Part shown: positions 34,228 to 46,985 of the stretch, piece by piece | How the letters are laid out: each line of letters starts with the position of its first letter | How positions within the stretch are numbered: position 1 is the first letter of the stretch | From: Apostichopus japonicus | Taxonomy: Eukaryota; Echinodermata; Holothuroidea; Aspidochirotida; Stichopodidae | Reading direction: 5' to 3' | Assembly (NCBI RefSeq): GCF_037975245.1 | Contig: NC_092572.1 | Location: forward strand, 12,558,769 to 12,622,768 | Length of the DNA: 64,000 nt | The notes under the pieces: generated by a model | Seen by the model: the letters and a program-made list of their open reading frames with translations, nothing else | The model's database searches: none | Told to the model about the DNA's origin: nothing | Program-made: the position numbers and the translations under genes

Positions 34228-36200
34228 TCCTTGGGTGATGAGGGGGGGGGGGGGTAGATGTACACCTGTTGAATAGTTTGTTGAAAATACCCGTGGTTGA
34301 TAGCAGGGCCAGAGTGACAGTGTAAAATCTGCAGAGGGATATTATAGTTTAGTTAAAACATCCAATCGGATAAAATAACAACGTTGCATAATGTCCCCCT
34401 ATACCCAGTGTACAGGGCATGTGATCAATGCTGTTAAAGTACCCTAAACGGACATAGGGGAATTGATAAACTTATTCGATACAATGAGACATTAAATATT
34501 AGGATTTGATAACTGTGCGTAACGGTCATACTTTTAATTAATTCGTACAAAACACCAAATAGGGTAAGGCAACGATAGACTCAGCGAGCCCAGTTTGAAA
34601 GTGAAGGATTCTTCCAGTATTTTATTCGATCGGAAGGGGTGTCTCAGCTATCGTAAAATCTTCGCTGAAGTCTAAATCCTATAGCTTCTTCCGAATACAC
34701 AATGAAGGGGGTGGATGGGTTCTCTACTTTGTAGAAGCTCCTCCTCTTTGAGTAGGCAAATCACAACAAGATGGATCCTATGTACATTCCGCACCACAAA
34801 TGGTGGTACTTGAATGTTATTTTTAGGTTATGGACAATTTTGTAGTTATATTCACCTTTAAGTTGGCAACAAAGGGGCTTGTTTTTAGTTACAAGTTTTC
34901 ATAGCTTCGAAAATGTCATACTAATTTCATAACATATGGAAAGAGAATGCCAAATGAAGCAAACGTACAATTTACAACAATGATCACAATTTCGTTATGA
35001 TAATGCACGTTTCCTAACAAAATATTACTTTAATAGTGTCTAACTGGCTACTCGGGCGGGGAGGGGGGGTCTCTGAAGGTTGTACCACAGCAGCTTTCAA
35101 AGTTCCTCAATGTCGTGACCGTAATCCTTTTGTCACTCTTTCTCCATCTCGACAAAGAGGTTCAGTTCACTTTAAGCTTAGCAAATCAATTTCTGAGTAG
35201 AAAGCGTCGACAGAGAGAACGGACTATACATTGTGTCGCATATATACTTACATCACAGGACATCGCTTATTACGGACTGCCTGGACTACTATATGCATAC
35301 ACCGCACAGCACTGATCCTTATACGTACGTACATGCAGTTTTCACGCAGTTCAGAACGAAACTAATTAACTTTGATAGCGTGAATGGTAAACAATCGGTT
35401 AATAACACCAAGCCTAAAGTAGTTAACTTAGACCCCCCCCCCCCCAAGTGCTATGTCGCAGTTTGCTAGCAATTCACATGACTTAGAAATGCATAAAAAA
35501 ATAATTCTAGGCACTTAAAATATCTACGAACAGTGAGACGGGTGCCGTGGTATTAGAAACATTACCAGCTTGGTTGATAGAAATGATAAGAAAACTAGCG
35601 TGCGTAGACTTGTATCTCGTCTGGTATCACATTTGTCAACTTAGAGAGCCACGACTGAAAATATCCCAAAGTTTTACGCGCGTGGGAATTTACTACTTCA
35701 AAGAACACCGCCTGTGAGTTGGTGGCAGTCTTCCGCAAACCAGGATGCGCGGCTCCTCATAATATCACAACTACATTATGAAATGTTTCACCGAAAGGAA
35801 ATAAGGGCGCTATTGAAGAACTTAGCATGAATAGACTCCGGATGTGTGTGATTCATTCGCAGATGATCATTTATGTTGGCAATGTCATATTGTTTCTTCA
35901 TTTCATTTAGACGTTGAAGAACGTTTTCTGAACCGTCAGTGAATTTTCTCGGAAGAAGACATTTTCTTTGGTTACAATAACTGACAACTTCTTGATTTTT
36001 TCACGCAAAGTATAATATTTCCCACTGTAACCAAACAAATGTGATTCCGACTATTGATGAGTTCTTTTATAAACTTAAATTCTTTTTAGAAGTTGAACTA
36101 CTTAAAAGTAAACTTTTCTTTTAATTATGAGAAGCTGCATAAGTCTTTAAATTGTAAATGTTTTGTGTGTGTGTGTTTTTGGTTGCTACAGTATCTGCCG
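34228..36200. other. Unannotated intergenic DNA
   Basis: AT-rich with poly-G/poly-C runs at 34241 and 35432. The frames at 35115-35469 have no recognisable domain. Confidence 0.4.
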
Positions 36201-36225
36201 ATGTACATCGAAGTTGATTTCTGTG

Positions 36226-36590
36226 TTTCATAATATGTGAGATATGTAACGTTAAAATATAGGTTGCTTTATTTTCTAGCTACTCTGGAGTGATGAAAGC
36301 AGCAGTATGTATTGTTGGTTACATAACGTGAAATGGAGAAAACCTTAATTTAAGCTTATAGAATGCCAAATAATTGCCAATATATTGAGGAAAATTGCTT
36401 TCCAATCAGATTCAGGGGAGCGAGTAGACGGGGGGAACAAGTGGACGGGGAGTGAGTAGATGGGGGAGCGAGTGGATCATAATATCTGATATATGTCACG
36501 TGACCATATAGGCTGCTCTATCTTCGAGCTACTCGTGAGTGACCAAAGCAGTACGTATTGTTGTTTCATGACGTAAAATCGAAAGGAACC
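36226..36590. repeat. Direct duplication, two copies about 250 bp apart
   Basis: The blocks near 36226-36335 and 36476-36580 share CATAATAT.TGA.ATATGT, ATATAGG.TGCT.TAT, AGCTACTC and GTATTGTTG in order. Between them lies a short G-rich repeat (GGGGAGCGAGTAGACGGGGG, then AGTGGACGGGGAGTGAGTAG). Confidence 0.6.
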
Positions 36591-36599
36591 AATCGTGGT

Positions 36600-38372
36600 G
36601 CAGTAAATCATTTAAAACGAGCTAAAGTTCAATTTCGAATATTCGAAATTTCCAATCACGTATATACACTCACAACTTGTCAAATAAATCAATATCTCAA
36701 CAAGGAATGTAATATCTGATGTAATTTTACCAGCAAAGACGATTGTCGTGTTGCATGATATGAAAAGATACCAGCAATAATATTTTAACTAGGATGGACG
36801 GGTGGTTTGGTGGAGCATCTTTGATACCTTGATTATGGATTATAACGATAGCAAATAACCTTCCACTAAACCACCTCTCCGGTATCAACAATTGTCCCCC
36901 ACCCCAAAGAAATAAAGGCTAAATAGCTAGCTTGGAGAACCTCAGTACACCTCTCAGCTCTGACTAATACGTACACGTGTAAGTGACTCAACCTAATTTT
37001 TACGAAAATATTTACTTGCCGGCTTCATTGCAAAATATTAGTTCTCCAAAGTCCACTAAAGACCCCAACAGCTAAGATAATAGCGATCTTTTACGGATTG
37101 AAAACCAACGGTTGAAATGGCACATGTCGCCTATACGCAACCTATGAGAAATCTGAAATTGTTTGACAAAAATCACGGTACCAAAGGAGAGCAAAATTGG
37201 CTCAAACTCCTCAAATCTTGTACAGTGTTGGGAAAATGACAACAATCATGTAAGAAAAGAAAAAAACACCAACGAATCATCCATGAGATGTGTGACCACC
37301 TCTCGTGTATTAGTATTCTGACACAAGACTTTTTCTTCTTCACTTTTACCAATCTAAATTCTATCCTAACGGTGTAAATGAATGTCATAATGAGGCCTAA
37401 CCAGTTCGGCAACTTGTGACCTTTTTCCTACCACAATGACATATAATCGTGAACAATGGATTTGATTCTTATCATTTCAGCTCTTAACGACTCCTTTGTC
37501 ATTAAGTTTGGATTTTAAACATTAAAAATAAAATAATGGGTTACAACTGACAACTTTTCTTCATTTCGTAATTTGCTGAAAAATTGTGCTATCGGCTAAT
37601 ATTTGTAAGTAGGCGATTTCTGTTTGTATTGCATTTCTGTCTGATTCTCTGTTACATCGATTAATGCTTGAACATCCTCCACTCTTCTAAAAAAGTAATA
37701 AAATTGGTAACCTATCAGCAAGCTAACAGGAATCACTACGTTTCCTTATCAACTTAATGTTTATAGAACACTTTGCAGTGTTTGACCTCCGTTGACCTCA
37801 CTATTAACTGGAACAGCACCAAAACAATAGGTTTCTTGTACTCCATGTGGTCAATCTACATACCAAGTATGACTTGATACACATTTCCAGTCATCGTGTT
37901 TACAAATGGCGCCACTGATTACACACACACATGCATGCACACACATCCGCCTGCATGGCTACAAAGGTTACGATTTCGACACCAACAAAGCATTTGTCGA
38001 GCCATCAAGTTACACTCACACTTTTATATCTTGAGTTGTTGCGCTACCGTACTCCATGGAGCAAAAATAGTTTACCCTTGATTTGATAATATGTCAGCCT
38101 AATGAAACTGTATTCGCTGACTTGTTAAGTCCCACAAACTTCACATTCACGTTAAACTAACTGAACATGTTGATAACAAACGTGTAAAATTGTCGAGATA
38201 TCGTGTTATCTACTGACTTCACAACACGTCACTGAGAAAAAAGTGCAAATAAATAGTATCAAATGAAAGATATGTAGTGTTATACTATAAAGCGCGGTAT
38301 AGAGTCAGAAACTTCTTTATCCCTCAGAACACCCGAAGGGCAATGTAGATCTACCTTGTTCAACAATTCGCA
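36600..38372. other. Unannotated intergenic DNA
   Basis: No supportable gene; a short ACACACATGCATGCACACAC tract lies near 37921. Confidence 0.4.
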
Positions 38373-38450
38373 GAATCTTTCAAAGGTGTCACGGTTTGAT
38401 GAACAAAGAATCTTTCAAAAGTGTCACGGTTTGATGAACAAAGAATATTT
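38373..38450. repeat. 35-bp tandem duplication
   Basis: Two near-perfect copies of a unit beginning GAATCTTTCAAAGGTGTCAC and ending TTTGATGAACAAA. Confidence 0.8.
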
Positions 38451-38802
38451 CAAATGAAAAAGGAGGCTACAATAGAAATTAAAAGCTTTTCGTTAAGCTT
38501 CGTCACAATGATACAGCTATTTACGGTTCAAAGTTAATTGGATTCGTTTGTTTTATTGTTAGAGTGTTTTTTTTCTGGGTATCAGAAATCTCGTCTATTG
38601 TAAATCGGTAAAGTTGCGTACACTTGCATTAAAAAGTACCGACAAAAACATTGCATGGACATGAGATTTTCACAGAAGCGATTTGGAATATGGTACCACT
38701 TTGTATAGTGATATAACCGTGACCAAGCTGTCTCTCAGACTTGTAGTGAATTCATATATATGGCACATATATGGCACATGGCACATTCACATATATGGCA
38801 CA

Positions 38803-39213
38803 TGGGATACCATTAACCAACTACTCCATAAAGGTCGTAAAGTATCATCGTATCCCTCTTCTTTCAAGGATGGTGACAAAGAGATTAACACCGACCATGA
38901 CATTGCTAATAAATTTAATGACTTTTTCGTCAATCTGGGGCCATCACTGACAAGTAAAATCAACCACAAACGTAAATCACAGGAATCTGTGAACATTGAT
39001 GTTAACACTCATTCCATGTTTTCTCATCCTGTCAGTGAGGAGGAGTTGTTAAAAACAGCCACCTCTTGCATGAAACCCGATAAAGCAGCTGGATACGATG
39101 ATTTTAAGCCTGGTATTGTAAGACAAGTTATTCTATTTATTACCAAACCATTAACCCATATTTGCAATTTGTCGTTCAATACCGGTATTTTTTCTGATAT
39201 GCTAAAAAATGCC
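38803..39213 (+). mobile_element. LINE reverse transcriptase N-terminal fragment
   Basis: The frame reads WDTINQLLHKGRKVSS, then DIANKFNDFFVNLGPSLTSK, then MKPDKAAGYDDF, then THICNLSFNTGIFSD. This is the thumb-side leader of a non-LTR reverse transcriptase (NxFFxxxGPxL and the KAxGxDxI-like motif). The frame is cut at KNAKI, where a SINE-like segment begins, so no catalytic YxDD region is present. The frame from 38683 to 39294 is therefore a LINE-SINE chimera, not a gene. Confidence 0.75.
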
Positions 39214-39312
39214 AAAATCAAGAACAGTGAAAAAACTTCCAGCCTCTACCGGGATTCGAACCCGGGCCTCCCGCTTTGTACGCGGACACCCTAACCAACT
39301 AGGCCATGGATG
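39214..39312 (-). repeat. tRNA-derived SINE, copy 1
   Basis: On the minus strand: CATGGCCTAGTTGGTTAGGG (A box), then GTCCGCGTACAAAGCGGG anticodon arm, then CGGGTTCGAATCCCGG (B box), then GAGGCTGGAAGTTTTTTCAC as a short tail. The tRNA-like fold is well preserved, but the tail and a second copy at 39588 indicate an interspersed element. Confidence 0.7.
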
Positions 39313-39587
39313 CTGATTGTATGTCCAGAGGTTCTAAACCAGTAAGGAAGGTCGTAATTCCACTGTAGGCGTTTGTCACCTGTATCGAACAATACTAGTT
39401 CTGTTTTCGGTGACATATTTTGCCTTACTCTAGAGATCAAACATGATGCTAACCAACTCGAAAATCATTCGTGATTCCTAAAGCCGGATCTCGAAAGAGA
39501 TACTTTGAACAGACTTTATGTTAATGAAATGGAGGTAAACGACAAAGGCAAATGAATATATCTATCAATGAAAATCGTAATGAGTCG

Positions 39588-39806
<219 letters not shown>

Positions 39807-39865
39807 GTACATGGCACACAGGAAGAATATAACGACCCTTGATGCATGTGCATATTGTGCATATG

Positions 39866-41960
39866 TCAATATCTCTCGAATCTCCTCATCAACGCTCTAA
39901 GGAACGAAGACGGTTCGGGAACTCGACGGCACCTCAAGATGCAAACGAAGACTTGTCTATAGAGAGGATGTTTTAACCCATAGATGACTGGGTTGACAAC
40001 ACTGTTGAACAAAACCACGTGTGTCGTATAATTCTCATCGATTCGGCAAGAGAAAAACGTACACGCGGCTTGAGGTGTAAGGCAGAGTATGTACGCGAGA
40101 AAAATGATGAATAGATTCTTTGAAATCTGTATCTCTATGGTTGTGAATCGTGCAGAGTTCGACTTCTTACTATCTGTGTTTTCTGCTTCCATCTCATGCC
40201 TGAAATAGAGAGAAGACTTAAAATGAATCATATTAGTTGTTGTTGTAATATTAATAATAATAATACTAATAATTAATAATAATAATTAACAGTTCTTATA
40301 ATAGCGCAACTTACAATAAAGTCTCGCCGCCCTGTATTTAACCCTGGTCATTGGTAACTTGTCACACCTACACACAAAAGTGTGCACAATTCAAACAATC
40401 TCTCCTTTTTTTAAATGAACCTGGACATGCAAACCAAACAACCAAACAACCACACAACCAAACAACCACACAAACAAGCAAACAAACAAACAACCAAACA
40501 AACAACCATACAACCAATCAACCAAACGACGGTCTCAACCCCAGTCCCCTTACAGCGAGACTGTGACTGTGTGATCATCGTCAGGTGTGCATCATGATTC
40601 GTTGTGATATGCACGGCATTTTCCTGACCCGACACTTCTAGCGCATGTACAGAATTTATATACATCGGCAAATATTACGCTTATTCTGATCGTCTATAGA
40701 TACCGCACAGTGTCGCTTCGTCTGGTTTGATAACAGTGTCAATTAATTTTGTACTGTGGTCACAAGCTGTTTCGTATTTTCCCGCCATAGGCAACCCTTT
40801 TGACAATTGGTCTATGACATATAACCAAGATAAAGCGAAGGCAACGATATACGAACGAATTTATTCGAGTTTGAGCATTGGGAACTCATTATTCTTCAAC
40901 GTGATACTTCCGTGATGTGACCGTTTAGGAGTTGTGTCGATCAGAAATAGGCTAATGTACCTCTCACCTGCACACCCGTTTGTTCACAGCACTTTATAAA
41001 GACAAAGAAATCGACGTGGAAGGGTCTAATTAATTTAAGCGGATAGACTAAAAAAAGCCCAAAGATATCGTGCCAGTGGAGTACGTACTTCTGGGGATTA
41101 CGTAATTCTGGGGATAATACGTAATTCTGTACTTAATTCTAGGGATAATAATTTGAAAATGCGTTAGAGATGAGACATATTCCCTTCATAATCAATCACT
41201 CAGTTAAAATAATTTATATTTACCTAGTTTGTGTATTTTCATTCGATGGATTCCCGGAGGTTCTAGTTACACCATGCTTTTCAAGTTTCCTATTGTGAAT
41301 TATAACTTTAACCAGGATTCCAACGTAGCAGAAAATGATCGCCGTCAACGGAATTGGATAGAGTACGAAAGTCAGAATATCGTTAAACACGACGGTGGTC
41401 GGATGGTCCTTTACTGGAGCACATGTTTGAAGAACGAAATCGTAACCCTGCTGTCCAATGCCAAAGACGAATGAAGGCAATACTGCTACCGATATCGGGA
41501 TAATCCAGATGACGGCGATCTGTACGGCGACGTATTTGGACTGATATATCTCTTCATATAGTTGCCTGGAAGCAATTATCACAAAGAAACGGTTGATCGC
41601 GATCGCAGCTAAAGTGTATATACTCGCACCAATGCAAGAGTGTACCACGACAAGAACGGCCTGACATACTGGTTCCAGAATCGAGTCGTAATAATCGTAA
41701 CCTTGAACCCACGAAAATATCGGAGCTACGCAACACGTGAGAAGATCAGCTATGGCCAAGTTGACTATAAAGGCAGTAGAAATATTCCGAACTCGATTGG
41801 ACAAGACAACAGCAAGAATGACAAGTGTGTTACCTGGGATCCCTAAGGCCGCAACAACGTAGTTACTATATATTAATACTTTGGCAGCATGGTTGATAGG
41901 AATCTCCATACCATCGATTCTCAAATCGTCCATACTAACATTGGTCGACTGATGAGCCAT
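39866..41960 (-). CDS. Rhodopsin-class G-protein-coupled receptor, two exons
   Basis: Exon 1 is 41224-41960 and exon 2 is 39866-40199, joined in phase 2 (ACTAG|GTAAAT to TTTCAG|GCATGA), giving 356 residues. All seven helices are visible: TM1 with GIPGNTLVILAV, TM2 with NLAIADLL, TM3 ending AIAINRFF, TM4 with VIWIIPISVAVLPSF, TM5 with YPIPLTAIIFCYVGILV, TM6 with FLAYILCLTPQAACTFF, TM7 with NSVVNPVIYGLKHP. Cysteines at the start of TM3 and in loop 2 (LQTCAP) could form the usual disulfide. The DRY motif is replaced by NRF, while NPxxY is intact. That pairing occurs in the Tre1/moody/GPR84-like group and partly in melatonin receptors, so the ligand is not assignable. The amino terminus has an N-glycosylation site (NVS). 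No gene symbol is justified. Confidence 0.85.
40225..40330 (-). mobile_element. LINE 3' tail fragment in the GPCR intron
   Basis: On the minus strand, TTGCGCTATTATAAGAACTG is followed by an (ATT)n-rich tail. The same GCGCTAT-ATAAx plus (ATT)n arrangement marks LINE 3' ends at 22862 and 63238. Confidence 0.45.
40425..40620 (+). repeat. CCAAACAA-rich tract and copy of the dispersed GAGACTGTGACTGT repeat
   Basis: A CCAAACAA/CAAACAAA microsatellite (40430-40528) is followed by GGTCTCAACCCCAGTCCCCT and GCGAGACTGTGACTGTGTGA, then TCATCGTCAGGTGTGCATCA. The right part is the same repeat seen at 45640-45900 and 49003-49260. The microsatellite seems to be an expansion of the CACCAAACAAC segment of that repeat. 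Confidence 0.6.
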
Positions 41961-44026
41961 TGGTCGCTGATATCAGACAATCTTTCTTCCTTCGATTAAA
42001 CTGTCAAGAAATTTCTAACGTCTAACGTAACATAGAACAGTTACTACTAATTACCAAATGGTATATCTGTAGTCTGCGTCAGCAAATATAGGGTTGTAAG
42101 GAAAGGTACGGTTAGCTGAGAGGTATTTCATGGTCACTAAACATTAACACTGGTGTATACTTTCTATAGAGGAATACTGTATTTGCCAGATACGAACTAT
42201 ACAACTGTGACTCTATCAACTACATTTAGTCCGTTTCTCGAGAACAGGCCCCTTAAATGGCCTCGTTTACACAATGAAGCCATTAGCAAGGCAGTATTTT
42301 CATTGTAGGATCAGTTCGTTATTCCAAGAACTATCAAATTCTTTATTGTTCTTGTTAACCTTCACCACACCGCCAAGAATAGTTACTTTGTCAACGTTTT
42401 CGGTTACTTTTCTCAGAAATTGAGGCTATTTCGATCCGTTTTGCAGTATTCCTGTATGTTTTAGTAAATTATAGGATTTTTAGGGGGAAGAGAGGGGAAG
42501 GGGGCAGGGGTTACCGGCAGCAGATTTGATAGTAAATATTCATTGCTTGAAATATATTTTTTTCATATTTGTTCTACCCATTTCATCCTCCGCTTGTCAA
42601 ATTCAGCATATGTAATTAACCCTTAGCAAATACAGTTGGCAGGTCAACGAACATAGTTTAGGTTCCCTCGTATTGAAAGTGGAATAGCGAAAGTACTTCA
42701 AACTTAGCTGAACCACTACACCACTTAAAAACTGAAGCACCCTCAATCATATACAAAGTTGTCGTACCAGGAGAATACTTCTTTTTTACCCTTGTTTACT
42801 CACAAAATGTTCAAAGATAAAAAGTGTCCCATCATTATGCAACTGTTCTTGTGGCGTCACAATAATGGCGCATAAGCGCCATGAAAATGAAGCCATCTGC
42901 GCTATACAGTACGTATAGGCCTATGTAAGCTTTTGAAAACAAAGGGTGACAACAGGCCACAACAGGGGGGAAAGTAAAACAAACGCACCGGTGTCCAGCG
43001 GCGGCGCTTTACTTTAGACTGCTACACCATTCACGCAGGTTAAATCTTAGGAGCACTCTACGTTTATCGTTATTCCATGGAGTTCTTACTCCATAATTAT
43101 TCTAACCAAACTCGTGGAAAATAAAGCAAAAGTACGGTCGTCGTGTCCGCTATCGTGCAGAAACGTGATGAGCGATTAAAACAAAACCAATGTGTTCTTT
43201 TTGAACGCCATTCCAACAATACGTGCCTAGAATCTTGAGGTTGCACACTATTGACTAATGAAATCAGAAGATATGATATGATCATTTCGCTAAAGCTATC
43301 TGAAATAATGTCCAGGCGTTCACATTATCGTAGGCCTACTTTCATTAAGGAAGTGGAAATCTCAGGGGACAGCTTCGCCCTGCTCCCCACCCACCCCCTC
43401 CCTCAGTCAGTACGGCCCTGGAATTGGCTGGGCGCTACTAAGTTGAAAAAGCAGCGCCAAGATTATTTGTTTGTGACATAACTGGGCGCCAAATGGGAAG
43501 TAACGGGCGCTCTTCGGCGCCCGCTTATTTCCTCTCCTTACTCTGGATGTAAAACACACTTGTTCGTCCGTGTGTGTGTGGCTTACATAATCAGCTGTAC
43601 ACTAATTAACCTTTAATTTGTTTAAGGTAAAAATGTATGATCCCCCGTGCGGCATGCATTTTTTTCATCTCTATGTCTCGAAATTAATCAAGTCAGAAGA
43701 AAACAATGCATGTTCATATCAAAACATTTGTTGGAAGTGATCAATAATAATTTTCAAGATAGAGCGGGAAACAAGTTTACAATTACTATATTATGAGTGG
43801 TTAGTATATGACAGTACTGTTCGATTCCCGTGGCTTAAGATTAAGCTTATGAAAAGTGGGGGCGGAAAGAAGGAGGCCTTTTCGTGTTTTTGTCTTGTTT
43901 TTGTGTATGTGGTGACGAACAGGTGTTTTAGCAACTAATATAGTAGTGTCGTAATGTTATTCGTCATGCTATTCAATTTTCAGATAGTTTTAATATAGTA
44001 AGGAAATATCAAGGATGAAACAAGTA
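41961..44026. other. Unannotated intergenic DNA
   Basis: It presumably includes the GPCR promoter and any 5' UTR exon on the minus strand. A GGCGC-rich patch lies at 43428-43525 (GGGCGCTCTTCGGCGCCCG), possibly part of a mobile element. No gene seen. Confidence 0.4.
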
Positions 44027-44648
44027 TTAAAGCAGCATTTTGCGTCCTTTTCTATGATTTTTCTCAACCTCACTGATTCCACTTTGCCATAACGACATAC
44101 ATAACTAGCTAATCTATTTATATTTTACTTCAAATGGTGGCATAAAAGTCGAAAAAATTGCAACTTTCAACTTTGTTGTTCTCCAAGATATTTTCCGTTG
44201 GGAACCCAATAAACCTCGCCCATAATATGAATATTTAAACATTACGAACGTCATTGACAGATACGTAATATAACACCACGCTTGATTTGTGTACAGTCTA
44301 TATGGCAGTTGTACCAGGGAGTTGCATAACAACTCCCTGGTACAACCAACGCGGTCTTGAATCTATTTTTAGCAACGGCTCATAACTAAACCTGCATCTC
44401 TGATTGGTTGAATTCAAACTAGTGGGTTTGGCGGAATTGTATGCGATTAATTTTAACTGTGAAATTTGTCGAGGACACTCTTCTCATTTATCGACATAAA
44501 TCGTTAATTACTCGCTAATTAACGCTCTTGGCAGGGTGAAACTTGGATGGTATCTTAGATTGCTGTTTTATGATTGATACATGTAAAAAAATCGATGCAC
44601 ATGTTAAAAAAGTGGAAAAAAGCGACCCAACGCAAAATGCTGCTTTAA
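44027..44648. mobile_element. TTAA-flanked inverted-repeat element (MITE-like)
   Basis: The ends are perfect inverted repeats, TTAAAGCAGCATTTTGCGT at 44027-44045 and its complement at 44630-44648. The TTAA at each outer edge could be a target duplication of the piggyBac type. The interior (about 600 bp) has no transposase. A near-central perfect hairpin lies at 44309-44345, with 16-bp arms (TTGTACCAGGGAGTTG) and loop CATAA. It appears to be a non-autonomous DNA transposon. Confidence 0.75.
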
Positions 44649-45054
44649 AACAAAAAGTGGAGGAGAGCTGAAGAAGCTAGATGCATTAACGGGCAGCTCC
44701 CCTTTCAACAGGAATTAAGAGCAAAATACAAAGCAAAAATACAAACCAATAGGAAAAGAAAAGAGAGTAAAACGAAAGAATACTTAACAAAATTAATAAT
44801 AGGGTCCGTTCTGTTATGTTACACCAAAAACTGAATAACTCAAACTAGTGGAAACTTGGGTGCGGAACTTGCCTAGATGGATATTGCCCAGCAAACTCAT
44901 TGTGGAAATTGTGATAAATCACAGTTAAACTTGAAAATAGCCGTCAAAGATTACAGGAAGACGCTTACATTGACATATTTTATGTTTGAAGTTGTTAACT
45001 TGATACTTAAAGATATCGAAGAAGTGCAGAGTTTTTATATCGTATGAAATCTGT

Positions 45055-45428
45055 GTGATAATGAAGTGTGTATTTATGATAATGAAGTGTGTATTTATGA
45101 TAATGAAGTCTGTATTTATGATAATGAAGTCTGTATTTATGATAATGAAGTCTGTATTTATGATAATGAAGTCTGTATTTATGATAATGAAGTCTGTATT
45201 TATGATAATGAAGTCTGTATTTATGATAATGAAGTCTGTATTTATGATAATGAAGTCTGTATTTATGATAATGAAGTCTGTATTTATGATAATGAAGTCT
45301 GTATTTATGATAATGAAGTCTGTATTTATGATAATGAAGTCTGTATTTATGATAATGAAGTCTGTATTTATGATAATGAAGTCTGTATTTATGATAATGA
45401 AGTGTGTATTTATGATACTGAAGTCTGT
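45055..45428. repeat. 21-bp minisatellite
   Basis: About 17 to 18 copies of TATTTATGATAATGAAGTCT plus G in tandem. Most are identical; the edge copies have GTGTG in place of TCTG. Because the unit is a multiple of three and lacks stops in several frames, long heptapeptide frames appear on both strands (SVFMIMK, CIYDNEV, IINTDFI). These are artefacts unless transcription is shown. Confidence 0.95.
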
Positions 45429-45639
45429 ACTTATATCGTTGTTATAAATCTTCATTCTTTCAAGTATACGGCAGCCTGAAAGAGACATAACGGTTGTGAT
45501 ATATAAGTCATGGATAGATTTGAAGTTAATTACTGCACTTTTCACAATTAGTTCGCATCATGTAAATAGCCTGTCGGTTCCTTAAATATCAATAGAAACC
45601 CATTTATGTTAAACTTAAAAGACTTGCATACAATCCGTC

Positions 45640-45905
45640 AGAACGCCTTTCCGTTGTAGGGGAATCGTACACCTAACGATGATCATACAGTCACAGTCTC
45701 GATGCAAGTGACCTGGGGTTGAGAGCGGATCAGTCGTTTCGTTGTTTGGTTCTCGTGCCCAAGTACTGTCTTGGGTGACTTTTCTTAAAAGTATATTTTC
45801 CCTTTCTAAGGGCATCGTGATACACACCTGGCGATGATCTCACAGTCTCGATGCAAGGGGACTTGGGTTGGGAACGGATCAGTCTTTTGGTTTCCTTGGT
45901 TTCTT
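45640..45905 (-). repeat. Dispersed dimeric repeat, minus-strand copy
   Basis: Two units occur in tandem. Read on the minus strand, each contains CTGATCCG.T..CAACCC, TTGCATCGAGACTGTGA and TGATCATCG. The unit also includes AAGTCACCCAAGACAGTACT and TGGGCACGAGAACCAAACAA. The same order is found at 49003-49260 and partly at 40530-40620. Confidence 0.7.
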
Positions 45906-46985
45906 TAAACAGATCAGTTGACACACTGTAATTGACCTACTTTCAATTGAAATGCACCATTAAGTGTTGGCCAAGCAAAGCAATTAGACGGTCACGGGAT
46001 TCACGGCGTTCTCTAGAAACCCTAGTAAATTACTTCAACATATATAGATATGCGCTAGTTTTATGAAATGAAAAATACGCTAGGGAGCATGCCCCAATAT
46101 CAGCTCATTACATCCACAACCCACACCCCTACCCCTACCCCCACCCCCAGACACACACACACACAAATCAAAGATAATAATATGAGTCTCGTTCACTATA
46201 ATAAAGTTCAAATTTAAAGGCTGCTGTTTTATGACGGTAACCTTAATTAATCCATAGAATACATTGAGGAAACCGTTAATTGAGAACCTTTGATATCTTC
46301 CTTTTAAAATGTTTAATTTGAACAAGAAACCTCTCTGTCGATCATTGTAACAAATGAGCTGAGGATGTTTTCAAGTTTTGTTAGTATGCAGTTGACCTGT
46401 TGTTGTACACGTCAGTGATCAAACCTTGATATCGACAGAATGCCAATCATGCCTGTAATTCCATCCTGATGAACAGTCATAGAAAACTATACTATTTACT
46501 CGAATGTCAATTGGCACAGGTTATGGCCAACACGTATAAGTGACCTCAAGCATTCCTTGTCGAAAACACGTTGGATATTTTGATTAATGATACTTTTATT
46601 CATTGCCACCTTTACTTCAAGCTGAAGAATCAAACTTAATAACTGCTGATTATTATTATTATTACCTTTATTATTTATTTGTCGAACTCAAGTAATACAA
46701 AACTCGGCCGCTGAGAGTAAAGGTTTCTGAGTCCCTACATGCAATACCATGTAATGCTTTTCATCGAAAAAAAATATTAGACATATTTCCAAATAAAAAA
46801 AGAAAGAAGGATATTTCACTGAACAAGATAACTTTGATTCAGCACTTGCCCGGCACCTCCCCATAAATTATACAAATAGCTTACATTTTATAACACACTC
46901 ACGTTAAGTCGTAAATGAATTTAAAATGATTGAAATGATAACATCATTTTACATCTCAACCTTCTTTCCGAATGAAAATTTCCTT
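45906..46985. other. Unannotated intergenic DNA
   Basis: A C-rich and CA-rich tract lies at 46112-46166, and an ATT tract near 46650-46680. No gene seen. Confidence 0.4.

Noticed and set aside
38683-39294. 203-codon protein-coding gene
   Set aside because: The frame is a fusion of a truncated LINE reverse transcriptase leader and a reversed SINE.
39214-39312. Functional tRNA gene on the minus strand
   Set aside because: The cloverleaf is good, but the tail, a second truncated copy nearby and the unusual anticodon loop fit a SINE better.
45055-45428. Regular spacing reminiscent of a CRISPR array
   Set aside because: There are no variable spacers, the repeat is contiguous, and the DNA is eukaryotic.
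44925-45545. Frames of 130-206 codons rich in IINTDFI, SVFMIMK or CIYDNEV
   Set aside because: Artefact of a 21-bp tandem repeat lacking stops in several frames.
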